Part shown: positions 1 to 5,839 of the stretch, in pieces
Layout: every line of letters begins with the position of its first letter
Numbering within the stretch: position 1 is the stretch's first letter
Origin: Sulfuricella sp.
GTDB taxonomy: Bacteria > Pseudomonadota > Gammaproteobacteria > Burkholderiales > Sulfuricellaceae
Length of the DNA: 9,114 bases
Reading direction: 5' to 3'
NCBI GenBank assembly: GCA_019911785.1
Contig: JAIOJM010000281.1
Location: 1 to 9,114, forward strand
The notes under the pieces: generated by a model
Databases searched by the model: none
Told to the model about the DNA's origin: nothing
The model's input: only the letters and a program-made list of their open reading frames with translations
Made by a program: the position numbers and the translations under genes

Positions 1-1
1 C

Positions 2-1864
2 AAGCTCTATGCCCGCTGCGCCGCCAAAATCGAGCCGGAATGGGTGGAGAAGGTCGCCGCGCCGCTGCTGCGCCGCCACTACTTCGACCCCCACTGGGAA
101 AAGAGCTCCGCCCAGGTCGCGGCCTTCGAGCGCGTCAGCCTGTACGGCCTGACCCTGGTGCCGCGCCGCCGCGTCCACTACGGCACCATCAGCCCGCAGG
201 AGTCGCGCGAAATCTTCATCAAGGGTGCGCTGGTGGCGGGCGAATTCAACACCCGCGCCCCGTTCTTCGAGCACAACCGCAAGCTCGTCGCCGAAGTCGA
301 GGAACTGGAGCACAAGTCGCGCCGCCAGGACGTGCTGGTGGACGAGGAGCGCATTTACGCCTTCTACGACGCCCGCATCCCGGCGGGCATCCACAACGGC
401 GCGGATTTCGACAAATGGCGCCGCGAGGCGGAAGCCAAGGACAAGCGGTTATTGTTCATGAGCCGCGACGACCTGATGCGCCACGGCGCCGACGCCGTCA
501 CCGTCGAGCTGTTCCCGGAAACCTTAAGCGTGGGCGAAACCGCCTGCCGCCTCAGCTACCGCTTCGAGCCGGGCCACCCGCTCGACGGCGTCACCCTCAC
601 CGTGCCGCTGCACCTCCTCAACCAGATCGACGCCAAGCGCTTCGACTGGCTGGTGCCGGGCATGATCCGCGAAAAGCTCACGGTACTGGTCAAATCCCTG
701 CCCAAGCGGCTGCGCAGCGCCTGCGTGCCGGTGCCGGATTTCGTCACCGCCGCGCTGGAAGCGATGACGCCCGGCCAGGGCATGCTCACCGAAGCCCTCG
801 CCGCCTTCATCCGCAAAAAGACCAGCCAGGAAGTCCCGCCCGACACCTGGAAGGAAGCCGATCTGCCGCCGCACCTGCGCATGAACTTCAAGGTGGTCGA
901 TGAAGCCGGCGCCGAGATGGCCTCCGGCCGCGACCTCGCCGCGCTCAAGGAAAAACTCGGCCAGGCCGCGCGCCTCACCTTCGCCAAAACGCCGGAGCTC
1001 GACATCGAGAAGGAAGGGCTCACCAACTGGGATTTCGGCGACCTGCCGGAAAAGATCGCCTTCACCCGCGGCGGCCAGCAGCTTACCGGCTACCCGGCGC
1101 TGGAAGACGATGGCGACTCGGTCTCGATCCGCCTGTTCGACACCCCAGTAGCGGCGGAAGCCGCCATGCGCGCCGGGGTTAGACGGCTGCTGCGGCTCGC
1201 CCTCAACCCGCAGATGAAGCAGCTGGAAAAAAGCCTGCCCGGCTACACCCAGACCGCCATATTGCTGCGCGCCGTCGCCTCCCCCGACGATCTCAAAGAG
1301 GGTTTGCTCACCGCCATCACCGACCGCGCCTTCATCGGCGACGACGAACTGCCCCGCACCGCCAAGGCCTTCGCCACCCAGAAAGACCGCGCCCGCACCC
1401 GCCTCGCCGCCGTATCGGACGCCGCCTGCCGCATCCTTGCCACCATCGCCGCCGACTACCAGGCGATACAGGCCAGGCTCGCAGCCAAACCGCCCGGCAA
1501 CGTCGCCGCCGACATCCGCGAGCAGCTCGCCAACCTGGTCTACAAGGGCTTTCTCACCGCCACTCCGTGGGAGCAGTTGCAGCACCTGCCGCGCTATCTC
1601 AAGGCCACCGTGCGCCGGCTGGAAAAGCTCTCCGGCGCGGTCGAGCGCGACGCCAAATGGACGGCGGCCATCCGCGAACTGTGGCAGGACTACCAGAAGC
1701 GGCTGGAGAAGCACCGCAAGGAGGGGATCAGCGACCCGGAGCTGGACAAATTCCGCTGGATGATCGAGGAATTGCGGGTGTCGATGTTTGCGCAGGAGCT
1801 GAAGACGCCTTATCCGGTATCGGTCAAAAGGCTGCAGAAGGCTTGGGAAGGGGTGAAGACGTAA
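2..1864 (+). CDS. hrpA: ATP-dependent RNA helicase HrpA, C-terminal part (5' truncated by window edge)
   Basis: The frame is open from base 2 to a TAA at 1862-1864 and gives 620 residues, against about 1300 for full HrpA; the DEAH helicase motor and true start lie upstream of the window. What is seen is the HrpA-specific C-terminal region (DUF3418 type). Hallmarks recalled from E. coli HrpA are present in order: AKIEPEWVE near the window start, PHWEK, the EVEELEHKSRR block (about 291-325), LFDTPVAAEAAM (about 1133-1170), LVYKGFLT (about 1537-1560) and, near the end, WMIEELRVSMFAQEL followed by TPYP. HrpA is a cytoplasmic DEAH-box RNA helicase linked to mRNA processing and rescue of collided ribosomes in E. 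coli. The coding sequence is very GC-rich (42 of 60 bases in 901-960) and shows no internal stop, so it looks intact. The next gene converges on it. Confidence 0.95.
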   Translation, partial: KLYARCAAKIEPEWVEKVAAPLLRRHYFDPHWEKSSAQVAAFERVSLYGLTLVPRRRVHYGTISPQESREIFIKGALVAGEFNTRAPFFEHNRKLVAEVEELEHKSRRQDVLVDEERIYAFYDARIPAGIHNGADFDKWRREAEAKDKRLLFMSRDDLMRHGADAVTVELFPETLSVGETACRLSYRFEPGHPLDGVTLTVPLHLLNQIDAKRFDWLVPGMIREKLTVLVKSLPKRLRSACVPVPDFVTAALEAMTPGQGMLTEALAAFIRKKTSQEVPPDTWKEADLPPHLRMNFKVVDEAGAEMASGRDLAALKEKLGQAARLTFAKTPELDIEKEGLTNWDFGDLPEKIAFTRGGQQLTGYPALEDDGDSVSIRLFDTPVAAEAAMRAGVRRLLRLALNPQMKQLEKSLPGYTQTAILLRAVASPDDLKEGLLTAITDRAFIGDDELPRTAKAFATQKDRARTRLAAVSDAACRILATIAADYQAIQARLAAKPPGNVAADIREQLANLVYKGFLTATPWEQLQHLPRYLKATVRRLEKLSGAVERDAKWTAAIRELWQDYQKRLEKHRKEGISDPELDKFRWMIEELRVSMFAQELKTPYPVSVKRLQKAWEGVKT

Positions 1865-1935
1865 CCCCTCCTTGGGTCCTGTTTATCCCGCGCTTACTTC
1901 TTCTGAAGGCGGCGGATGCAGCCGATCAGCGGCAT

Positions 1936-1958
1936 ACCCTAAATAAAAGCACTAGGGT
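1936..1958. terminator. weak hairpin between convergent hrpA and the ATPase gene
   Basis: ACCCTA (1936-1941) and TAGGGT (1953-1958) form a perfect 6-bp stem with an 11-base AT-rich loop. It lies between the hrpA stop and the end of the convergent ATPase gene, where a bidirectional terminator would be expected. No T-tract follows on either strand, so a classical intrinsic terminator is not shown; it may only be a chance stem or a 3' end stabiliser. Confidence 0.25.
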
Positions 1959-1961
1959 GGC

Positions 1962-3404
1962 TCATGCGTCCATATCGACAAAATAATTTGCGGCTGCGGC
2001 ATCAAGGGTTTCAGGCGTCAACTCCGGGAGCGTTTTCATGAACCTGGCCCGGTCTATGATATGTTCCACCAGGTCGCGGGGATGGCTGCCAACCAGCGGC
2101 CGTTTTGCTTGCCAATAATAGGTCTCCACCAGGTAGTTTGCGGCAGAATCGGTGTAGGCTATTCCCTGTTGGTCACAAACGCGCCTGAGAATTTCATAGA
2201 ATTGCGCTTCGGTCTGGTAGTTGATGCGTATCTTGTGCCGGATGCGGCGCAAGAATGCCTCGTCCACCAGTTCGCTGGGCTTGAGGTTGGTGCAGAAAAC
2301 CGTGACCTGGTCAAAGGGAATCTCGAATTTTTTGCCGGTGTGCAATGAAAGAAAGTCGGTGCCCCGCTCCAGCGGGACAATCCAGCGGTTCAGCAATTGG
2401 CGTGGTGGCACCATTTGTCGACCGAAGTCGTCCAGGATAAAAAAGCCATTCGCGGCTTTCATGTGGATGGGCGCTTCATAAAATTTGGTTACCGGATCAA
2501 AGTCCAGGTCCAGCGATTCCAGTGTCAGCTCGCCGCCCACCATGGCAACCGGACGGCGGCACAGGCGCCAGCGGGGATCGTACTTGACCCTTGATTCCAG
2601 ATCCAGATGAGAGCTTTCTTCGCCACTTTCATCAGCGGGAATGTGTATCGCCGGGTCGAACAGCCGGATGACCTGGCCGCCGACCTCGACCGCATAGGGT
2701 ACGAAAACCTCGGTGGTGAGCGCCCGCGCCAGGCTCTCCGAGATGCTGGATTTTCCCGTGCCGGGCGGGCCATAAATAAAAATTGAGCGGCCGGAGTTAA
2801 AGGCAGGGCCGAGTTGGTGGAGCAGATCGTCATCCACCACCAGATGGCTGAGCGCATGGCGCACCCAGTTCTCATCAATCTCGATCTGGCGCACGGTCTG
2901 ATGTGCGGTCATGATATTGTAGAGTTGGAGCGGAACGGGTGCCGGCCCGGCATACTGGGACTGATTCAATGCCTCATCGGCACGCTGCCGCCCCTGTCCT
3001 GTCAATTCGAAGACATGCGTGGCACGGTTGTACCCCGCGGCACTCCGGATGGCAACAAGGCCATCGCTCCGCGCTGATTCCGTCAGTTCGTCCACAACGC
3101 TCATGGGCAGGCACATGTTTTTGCTCACGGGGCCAAGGGAAAATGTGCCGCCATCGAAATAGGCGATCTTCAGCAACAGATCTGTCAGGAACGTTTCGCC
3201 CAAACCGGTCTGATCGACCTTGAGCGGAACAGGCGGGACCGAATTAAAGAACTGCTTCAGTTCAGCGGGAGAAATATACTCCAGCGCCACCAGCGAATCG
3301 CCCAGGCGCCCCCCGTGCTGTTTCTGGTGGGTTAGCGCCTTATTGAGCTGCGCCATGGAGATGATGCCTTCGCGAACCAGCAATTCACCAATGGTAGAAG
3401 CCAT
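1962..3404 (-). CDS. AAA+ ATPase with N-terminal MshEN/GspE-N-like domain
   Basis: Predicted 480-residue cytoplasmic protein. I choose the ATG at 3404 because GAGGGG sits 5 bases before it; the longer reading from 3443 adds 13 residues, has no ribosome site and begins about where the predicted transcript starts. Residues 1-56 look like the N-terminal domain of type II secretion/type IV pilus ATPases: a first 24-residue motif (4-27, ending LTHQ), a 5-residue spacer and a second motif starting RLGDSLV (33-39). A middle region of unknown fold follows (about 57-160). The AAA+ core has Walker A GPPGTGKS (212-219), Walker B FFILDDFG (321-328), a sensor-1-like TVFCTN (368-373), an arginine-rich DEAFLRRIRHK (381-391) and a sensor-2-like HPRDL (441-445). 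The core has the look of MoxR-type or chaperone-like ATPases that remodel other proteins. Divergent to the lipoprotein gene at 3500. The ATPase call is strong; the partner and process are unknown. Confidence 0.85.
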   Translation of the reverse strand: MASTIGELLVREGIISMAQLNKALTHQKQHGGRLGDSLVALEYISPAELKQFFNSVPPVPLKVDQTGLGETFLTDLLLKIAYFDGGTFSLGPVSKNMCLPMSVVDELTESARSDGLVAIRSAAGYNRATHVFELTGQGRQRADEALNQSQYAGPAPVPLQLYNIMTAHQTVRQIEIDENWVRHALSHLVVDDDLLHQLGPAFNSGRSIFIYGPPGTGKSSISESLARALTTEVFVPYAVEVGGQVIRLFDPAIHIPADESGEESSHLDLESRVKYDPRWRLCRRPVAMVGGELTLESLDLDFDPVTKFYEAPIHMKAANGFFILDDFGRQMVPPRQLLNRWIVPLERGTDFLSLHTGKKFEIPFDQVTVFCTNLKPSELVDEAFLRRIRHKIRINYQTEAQFYEILRRVCDQQGIAYTDSAANYLVETYYWQAKRPLVGSHPRDLVEHIIDRARFMKTLPELTPETLDAAAANYFVDMDA

Positions 3405-3409
3405 GATTT

Positions 3410-3415
3410 CCCCTC
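3410..3415 (-). promoter_or_regulatory. ribosome binding site of the AAA+ ATPase gene
   Basis: GAGGGG on the minus strand lies 5 bases before the ATG at 3404. It decides the start in favour of MASTIGELL over the upstream ATG at 3443, which has no comparable site. Confidence 0.7.
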
Positions 3416-3446
3416 TTTTATTAACCAAATTATTATCTATCATTAA

Positions 3447-3475
3447 AGTATAGATCAGCTCGTTACTTTTGTTTA
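3447..3475 (-). promoter_or_regulatory. sigma-70 type promoter for the AAA+ ATPase gene
   Basis: On the minus strand TAAACA (3475-3470, four of six matches to TTGACA) and TATACT (3452-3447, five of six matches to TATAAT) are separated by exactly 17 bases. Transcription would begin near 3440, leaving a leader of about 36 bases before the ATG at 3404. The stretch is AT-rich against its surroundings. The promoter of the divergent lipoprotein gene must share this 95-base gap but I do not see a clear one. Confidence 0.5.
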
Positions 3476-3499
3476 AATCTGGATTTTGGTGACATTGCG

Positions 3500-3907
3500 A
3501 TGAGATATTCAGCGAGCCGGATTGCCGTTCTGGGAGCCTGTTTTTTTCTGCTTTCCGGTTGCGATCCTATTTCTCTGACCATGCTTGGAGTGGGGTCGGG
3601 CGCGGGGGTTGCCCATACCCTGAGCGGCATTGCCTACAAGACCTTCACCGAACCTATGCCCAAGGTAAAAAAGGCCGCGCTGGTCGCGCTGAATCGCATG
3701 GCGATCAAGGTCAGCGCGGTCGAAAAGATGGAGGGCGGCGAAGTCATCAAAGCCCGTGCGGCGGACCGGGATATCGAAATCGAACTGGAGGCCATCAGTG
3801 CCAATGCGACACGCATGCGCGCGACAGCGAGAAAGAACTCGGCTCTGATGGATTCCGCCACGGCAGTCGAGATCATTATCCAGACGGAAAAAGTGCTAGG
3901 AGGTTGA
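3500..3907 (+). CDS. small lipoprotein, DUF3568-like
   Basis: Encodes 135 residues. The N-terminus is a lipoprotein signal: basic MRYSASR, a hydrophobic run (8-18), then the lipobox L18-S19-G20-C21, so C21 would be lipidated by Lgt and cut by LspA. D22 after the cysteine resembles the inner-membrane retention signal known in enterobacteria, but that rule is not certain in other groups. The mature part carries VGSGAGVAHTLSGIAYKTF and then an alternating charged domain ending in a glycine pair, matching my memory of DUF3568 lipoproteins, whose function is unknown. The ribosome site before ATG 3500 is weak (GGTGA, 8 bases away). The stop is one base before the next ATG, so the two genes are almost certainly one operon. 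Family assignment is from recall; the lipoprotein call itself is well supported. Confidence 0.8.
   Translation: MRYSASRIAVLGACFFLLSGCDPISLTMLGVGSGAGVAHTLSGIAYKTFTEPMPKVKKAALVALNRMAIKVSAVEKMEGGEVIKARAADRDIEIELEAISANATRMRATARKNSALMDSATAVEIIIQTEKVLGG
3898..3903 (+). promoter_or_regulatory. strong ribosome binding site for the glycine-rich protein gene
   Basis: A perfect AGGAGG lies inside the last codons of the lipoprotein gene, 5 bases before the ATG at 3909. It is much stronger than the site of the lipoprotein gene and suggests that the second product is made in greater amount. Confidence 0.75.
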
Positions 3908-3908
3908 C

Positions 3909-4760
3909 ATGAAAGCGAAACTGATTGGAGTAGTTGCGGCGGTCATACTGGGCGCGGCCGCCGGCGCCGTTTCCGCGGCGGATAGCCTGACCACCCAGTC
4001 CGCCCAGATGGACCGCTACGCATCGTCCAGTGGCCAGACCGCCGTTATCGGCAGGACGGCTGCCGATTTCGGCAGCTTCTACGGCCCGGACAACGCCCAG
4101 GCCCTTGCCGGCGGGCTGCGCAGCGGCAGCGAGATCAGCCTGACAACACGGGCTCCGGACGGCTCCGTCTCCACCGCGGCCTTCACCCCGCCCACGGGCA
4201 GCATGGGGAACGGCAACGTCTACATTTCCATGGCACTGGCCCAGCAGCGGCTCACCGCCGAGGGGATCACCCAGCCCACCGCGCAACAGATCCAGGCGGC
4301 GATGACGGGCGGGCCATTGGTCTCCGGCGGGCAGCCGGTGCAAGGCGTGCTGCAAATGCGGGCAGACGGCATGGGCTGGGGGCAGATCGCGCAAGCCATG
4401 GGCACCAAGCTCGGGCCGGTGATCAGCGGCATGAAATCCGCCAACGCCGCGCTGTCCACTACCACGGCCCAGACCGGAACCGTAAGCGCGACGGCGGCGA
4501 GCAAGGCGGACACGGCCAAACCGAAGGCATCCACCGGGACCGGCAGGAGCGGGGTTGTCACCGCAGGCGGCTCGGGCGGGGCCAATGTCGTGGGATCAAA
4601 AGCATCCGGCGGAAAGAGCGGCATCGTGACTGGGGCGGGCGCAGCCGATGGCGTGTCCTCTGCCGGCGGAGCCGACAAGGGCCAGTCGCATGGCGCCGGG
4701 ATTGTTACCGGCGGAGGTGGCGGCGGCCAGGGTAACGCCTATGGCAAGGGCGGCAAATGA
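3909..4760 (+). CDS. secreted glycine/alanine-rich protein with three C-terminal repeats, unknown function
   Basis: Encodes 283 residues. A Sec signal peptide is clear: MKAK, a hydrophobic run (5-20), then VSA-AD with likely cleavage after A23. Residues 24-100 are serine/threonine-rich and polar. A helical-looking region follows (about 107-190), including TAQQIQAAM and a GMGWGQIAQAMG stretch (154-165), which reads like a small conserved motif that I have seen only in hypothetical proteins. The tail (about 200-283) is low-complexity Ser/Ala/Lys then Gly, with three spaced copies of an [S/A]G[V/I]VT unit at 214-221, 237-244 and 263-270, ending GNAYGKGGK. There are no cysteines. It sits one base after the lipoprotein gene with its own strong ribosome site. 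Periplasmic or extracellular location is likely; a structural, matrix or envelope role is a guess only. Confidence 0.8.
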   Translation: MKAKLIGVVAAVILGAAAGAVSAADSLTTQSAQMDRYASSSGQTAVIGRTAADFGSFYGPDNAQALAGGLRSGSEISLTTRAPDGSVSTAAFTPPTGSMGNGNVYISMALAQQRLTAEGITQPTAQQIQAAMTGGPLVSGGQPVQGVLQMRADGMGWGQIAQAMGTKLGPVISGMKSANAALSTTTAQTGTVSATAASKADTAKPKASTGTGRSGVVTAGGSGGANVVGSKASGGKSGIVTGAGAADGVSSAGGADKGQSHGAGIVTGGGGGGQGNAYGKGGK

Positions 4761-4771
4761 GATTTTGTGCA

Positions 4772-4798
4772 AACACCTGCCAGGAAACGGGGGGTGTT
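4772..4798 (+). terminator. possible terminator after the lipoprotein/glycine-rich operon
   Basis: Starting 11 bases after the stop codon, AACACC (4772-4777) pairs with GGTGTT (4793-4798), and the stem continues inward with one G-G mismatch and one G-T pair to CC/GG around a 7-base loop (4782-4788). Only a short T run (4810-4813) lies beyond it, so it is a weak candidate for intrinsic termination. Confidence 0.35.
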
Positions 4799-4956
4799 GT
4801 GTTGCTGATTTTAAGTCCGACAGGCTGCTAGGGGAGTCACGCCGCCAGCAGCACCCGCACCTTGTCCAGCGAGTTGCCCAGCGCCGTTCCGCCAGCGCAA
4901 CTTTTCGTCCATCCGCACTCAAATTTAAGGGGCCATGATTATTTTATTTTCGCGCC

Positions 4957-4986
4957 TTGCCGCAATTATACCTGTTCAAGTATAAT
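4957..4986 (+). promoter_or_regulatory. sigma-70 promoter of the toxin-antitoxin operon
   Basis: TTGCCG (4957-4962) and a consensus TATAAT (4981-4986) are spaced 18 bases apart. The expected start point falls at about 4992-4994, practically on the ATG at 4993. That would give a leaderless transcript, and it places the in-frame toxin ATG (4985) inside the -10 box. Confidence 0.6.
4965..4986. promoter_or_regulatory. operator: perfect inverted repeat over the -10 box of the toxin-antitoxin promoter
   Basis: ATTATAC (4965-4971) and GTATAAT (4980-4986) are a perfect 7-bp inverted repeat with an 8-base spacer; the right arm contains the whole -10 hexamer. The HTH antitoxin encoded downstream is the natural ligand: antitoxins of this class normally bind such repeats and repress their own operon by blocking RNA polymerase. 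Direct evidence is the symmetry and position; the binding protein is inferred. Confidence 0.6.
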
Positions 4987-5371
4987 GCGAGCATGGCTGA
5001 CAAAAGAGAAGCTACTCGAATGGATCGGGAGCAGTCACAAAGACCTGATGGCTTTGCCGACTGACGTGCGTCGGTTCTTCGGTTACGCATTGTCCCTTGC
5101 TCAAGCTGGCGACCAGCACGACGCAGCGAAGGCGCTCAAGGGCTTCGGGGGTGCGGGCGTGCTTGAGGTCGTCGAGGATGATGTGGGCGGCACCTATCGT
5201 GCCGTCTACACCGTGAAGTACGAGGAAGCCGTGTTCGTCCTGCACTGCTTCCAGAAAAAGAGCAAGCGTGGAATTGCTACGCCGAAAGAGGATATGGACA
5301 TCATTCGTGCCAGGCTGAAGGTGGCCGAGGCGCTTGCAAAGGAGTTACGAAATGGAAAAACGGTTTATTGA
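4985..5371 (+). CDS. higB: RelE/HigB-like toxin, phage Gp49-like family
   Basis: From the ATG at 4985 the product is 128 residues, near the family's usual 100-125. The body matches phage-derived Gp49-like (HigB/RelE superfamily) toxins: LPTDVRRFFGYALSLAQ (25-41), LKGFGGAGVLEVVEDD (51-66), TYRAVYTVKY (70-79), VFVLHCFQKKSKRG (83-96), IATPKEDMD (97-105), RLKVAEALAKEL. These are small mRNA-cleaving enzymes acting at the ribosome; the basic residues of the QKKSKRG segment probably contact RNA. Toxin precedes antitoxin, as in higBA, and the coding regions overlap by 20 bases. The start is uncertain: ATG 4985 has no ribosome site and lies within the -10 box, while the better placed ATG 4993 is out of frame by one base (run AAAA at 5002-5005). 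A longer TTG-initiated reading from 4862 is improbable. Family certain, start doubtful. Confidence 0.88.
   Translation: MRAWLTKEKLLEWIGSSHKDLMALPTDVRRFFGYALSLAQAGDQHDAAKALKGFGGAGVLEVVEDDVGGTYRAVYTVKYEEAVFVLHCFQKKSKRGIATPKEDMDIIRARLKVAEALAKELRNGKTVY
5339..5344 (+). promoter_or_regulatory. ribosome binding site of the antitoxin gene
   Basis: AAGGAG is 7 bases before the ATG at 5352 and lies inside the toxin gene. It fixes the antitoxin start at MEKRFIDG rather than the upstream TTG at 5334, and is far stronger than anything in front of the toxin, favouring excess antitoxin. Confidence 0.75.
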
Positions 5372-5687
5372 CGGTATCGAAGTGCAGCGCGGCTCTGGCA
5401 ACGTGTATGCCGATCTTGGCTTGCCCGACGCGGAAAAGCTCAAAATCAAGACGGGTCTGGTCATCGAGATCAGAAAGGCCATGCGCCGCCTTGGGCTGAC
5501 TCAACAAGAGGCAGCAAAGCGCATGGGGATCACCCAGCCGAAGGTGTCAGACATGATGCGCGGCGACTTCTCCAATCTGTCCGAGCGCAAGCTAATGGAT
5601 TGTCTGAACCGACTTGGCTACGACATCGAAATCAAGGTGAGGCCAGCCTCCGAACCAGTCGGGCATTTGATGTTGGCGATCAATTAA
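5352..5687 (+). CDS. higA: HTH (XRE-type) antitoxin of the HigBA-like pair
   Basis: Encodes 111 residues. It begins MEKRFIDGIEVQRGSGNVYADLGLPDAEKLKIK in the manner of HTH_37/XRE antitoxins that pair with Gp49-like toxins. The N-terminal 35 residues are the probable toxin contact segment. The helix-turn-helix spans about 47-80: LGLTQQEAAKRMGITQPKVS with the recognition helix ITQPKVSDMMRG. A C-terminal tail (IEIKVRPAS) is typical of the family. It neutralises the toxin and should repress the operon through the inverted repeat at 4965-4986. It is translated from a strong site within the toxin gene and the two coding regions overlap by 20 bases, so translation is probably coupled. The gene looks intact. 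Identification as an XRE antitoxin is firm; higA is used as a family name. Confidence 0.9.
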   Translation: MEKRFIDGIEVQRGSGNVYADLGLPDAEKLKIKTGLVIEIRKAMRRLGLTQQEAAKRMGITQPKVSDMMRGDFSNLSERKLMDCLNRLGYDIEIKVRPASEPVGHLMLAIN

Positions 5688-5707
5688 ACCCCAGATTGTC
5701 CATTGGA

Positions 5708-5719
5708 ATGCACGTGCAT
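5708..5719. repeat. perfect 12-base palindrome
   Basis: ATGCACGTGCAT is fully self-complementary and overlaps a second palindrome, TGCATGCA (5715-5722). It lies 21 bases after the antitoxin stop. It may be a protein binding site or part of a palindromic repeat unit; nothing in the sequence decides. Confidence 0.6.
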
Positions 5720-5747
5720 GCAGGAGCGTCGCGAACCCTCTCTTCAA

Positions 5748-5768
5748 CTCTCTCCCACAGGGAGAGAG
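5748..5768. repeat. 9-bp perfect hairpin between convergent antitoxin and gtrB-like genes
   Basis: CTCTCTCCC (5748-5756) and GGGAGAGAG (5760-5768) form a perfect 9-bp stem with an ACA loop. GGG-CGATCG-T-CCC (5768-5780), palindromic apart from one extra T, follows at once. There is no T-tract on either strand. The CTCTCCC/GGGAGAG type is often seen as a dispersed intergenic palindrome in proteobacterial genomes; it may also stop transcription from both sides, as both neighbours end here. Confidence 0.55.
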
Positions 5769-5839
5769 GGCGATCGTCCCTTCCCCTTCACGCGGAATCC
5801 AATCATTGGCCCGACCATTTTATTGAGTTTTATCCAGGG

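Noticed and set aside
40..903. Overlapping plus-strand frame rich in Arg, Pro and Ala inside hrpA
   Set aside because: Composition is the usual artefact of a shifted frame in GC-rich DNA; no start signal or domain.
524..1714. Long minus-strand open frame of 396 codons opposite hrpA
   Set aside because: It is a shadow of the GC-rich hrpA frame; the translation is low in recognisable motifs, and the plus-strand frame carries clear HrpA conservation.
4220..4678. Minus-strand open frame opposite the glycine-rich gene
   Set aside because: Proline/alanine-rich shadow of the glycine-rich codons; the plus frame has a signal peptide and strong ribosome site.
4832..4927. Minus-strand open stretch ending ALGNSLDKVRVLLAA then TGA
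   Set aside because: It reads like a natural protein C-terminus and might be the remnant of a displaced gene, but it is only about 33 codons, has an upstream stop and no start codon, and I cannot match it to a family.
4862..4984. N-terminal extension of the toxin from a TTG at 4862
   Set aside because: It would cross the toxin-antitoxin promoter and operator and adds 41 residues that resemble no toxin of the family.
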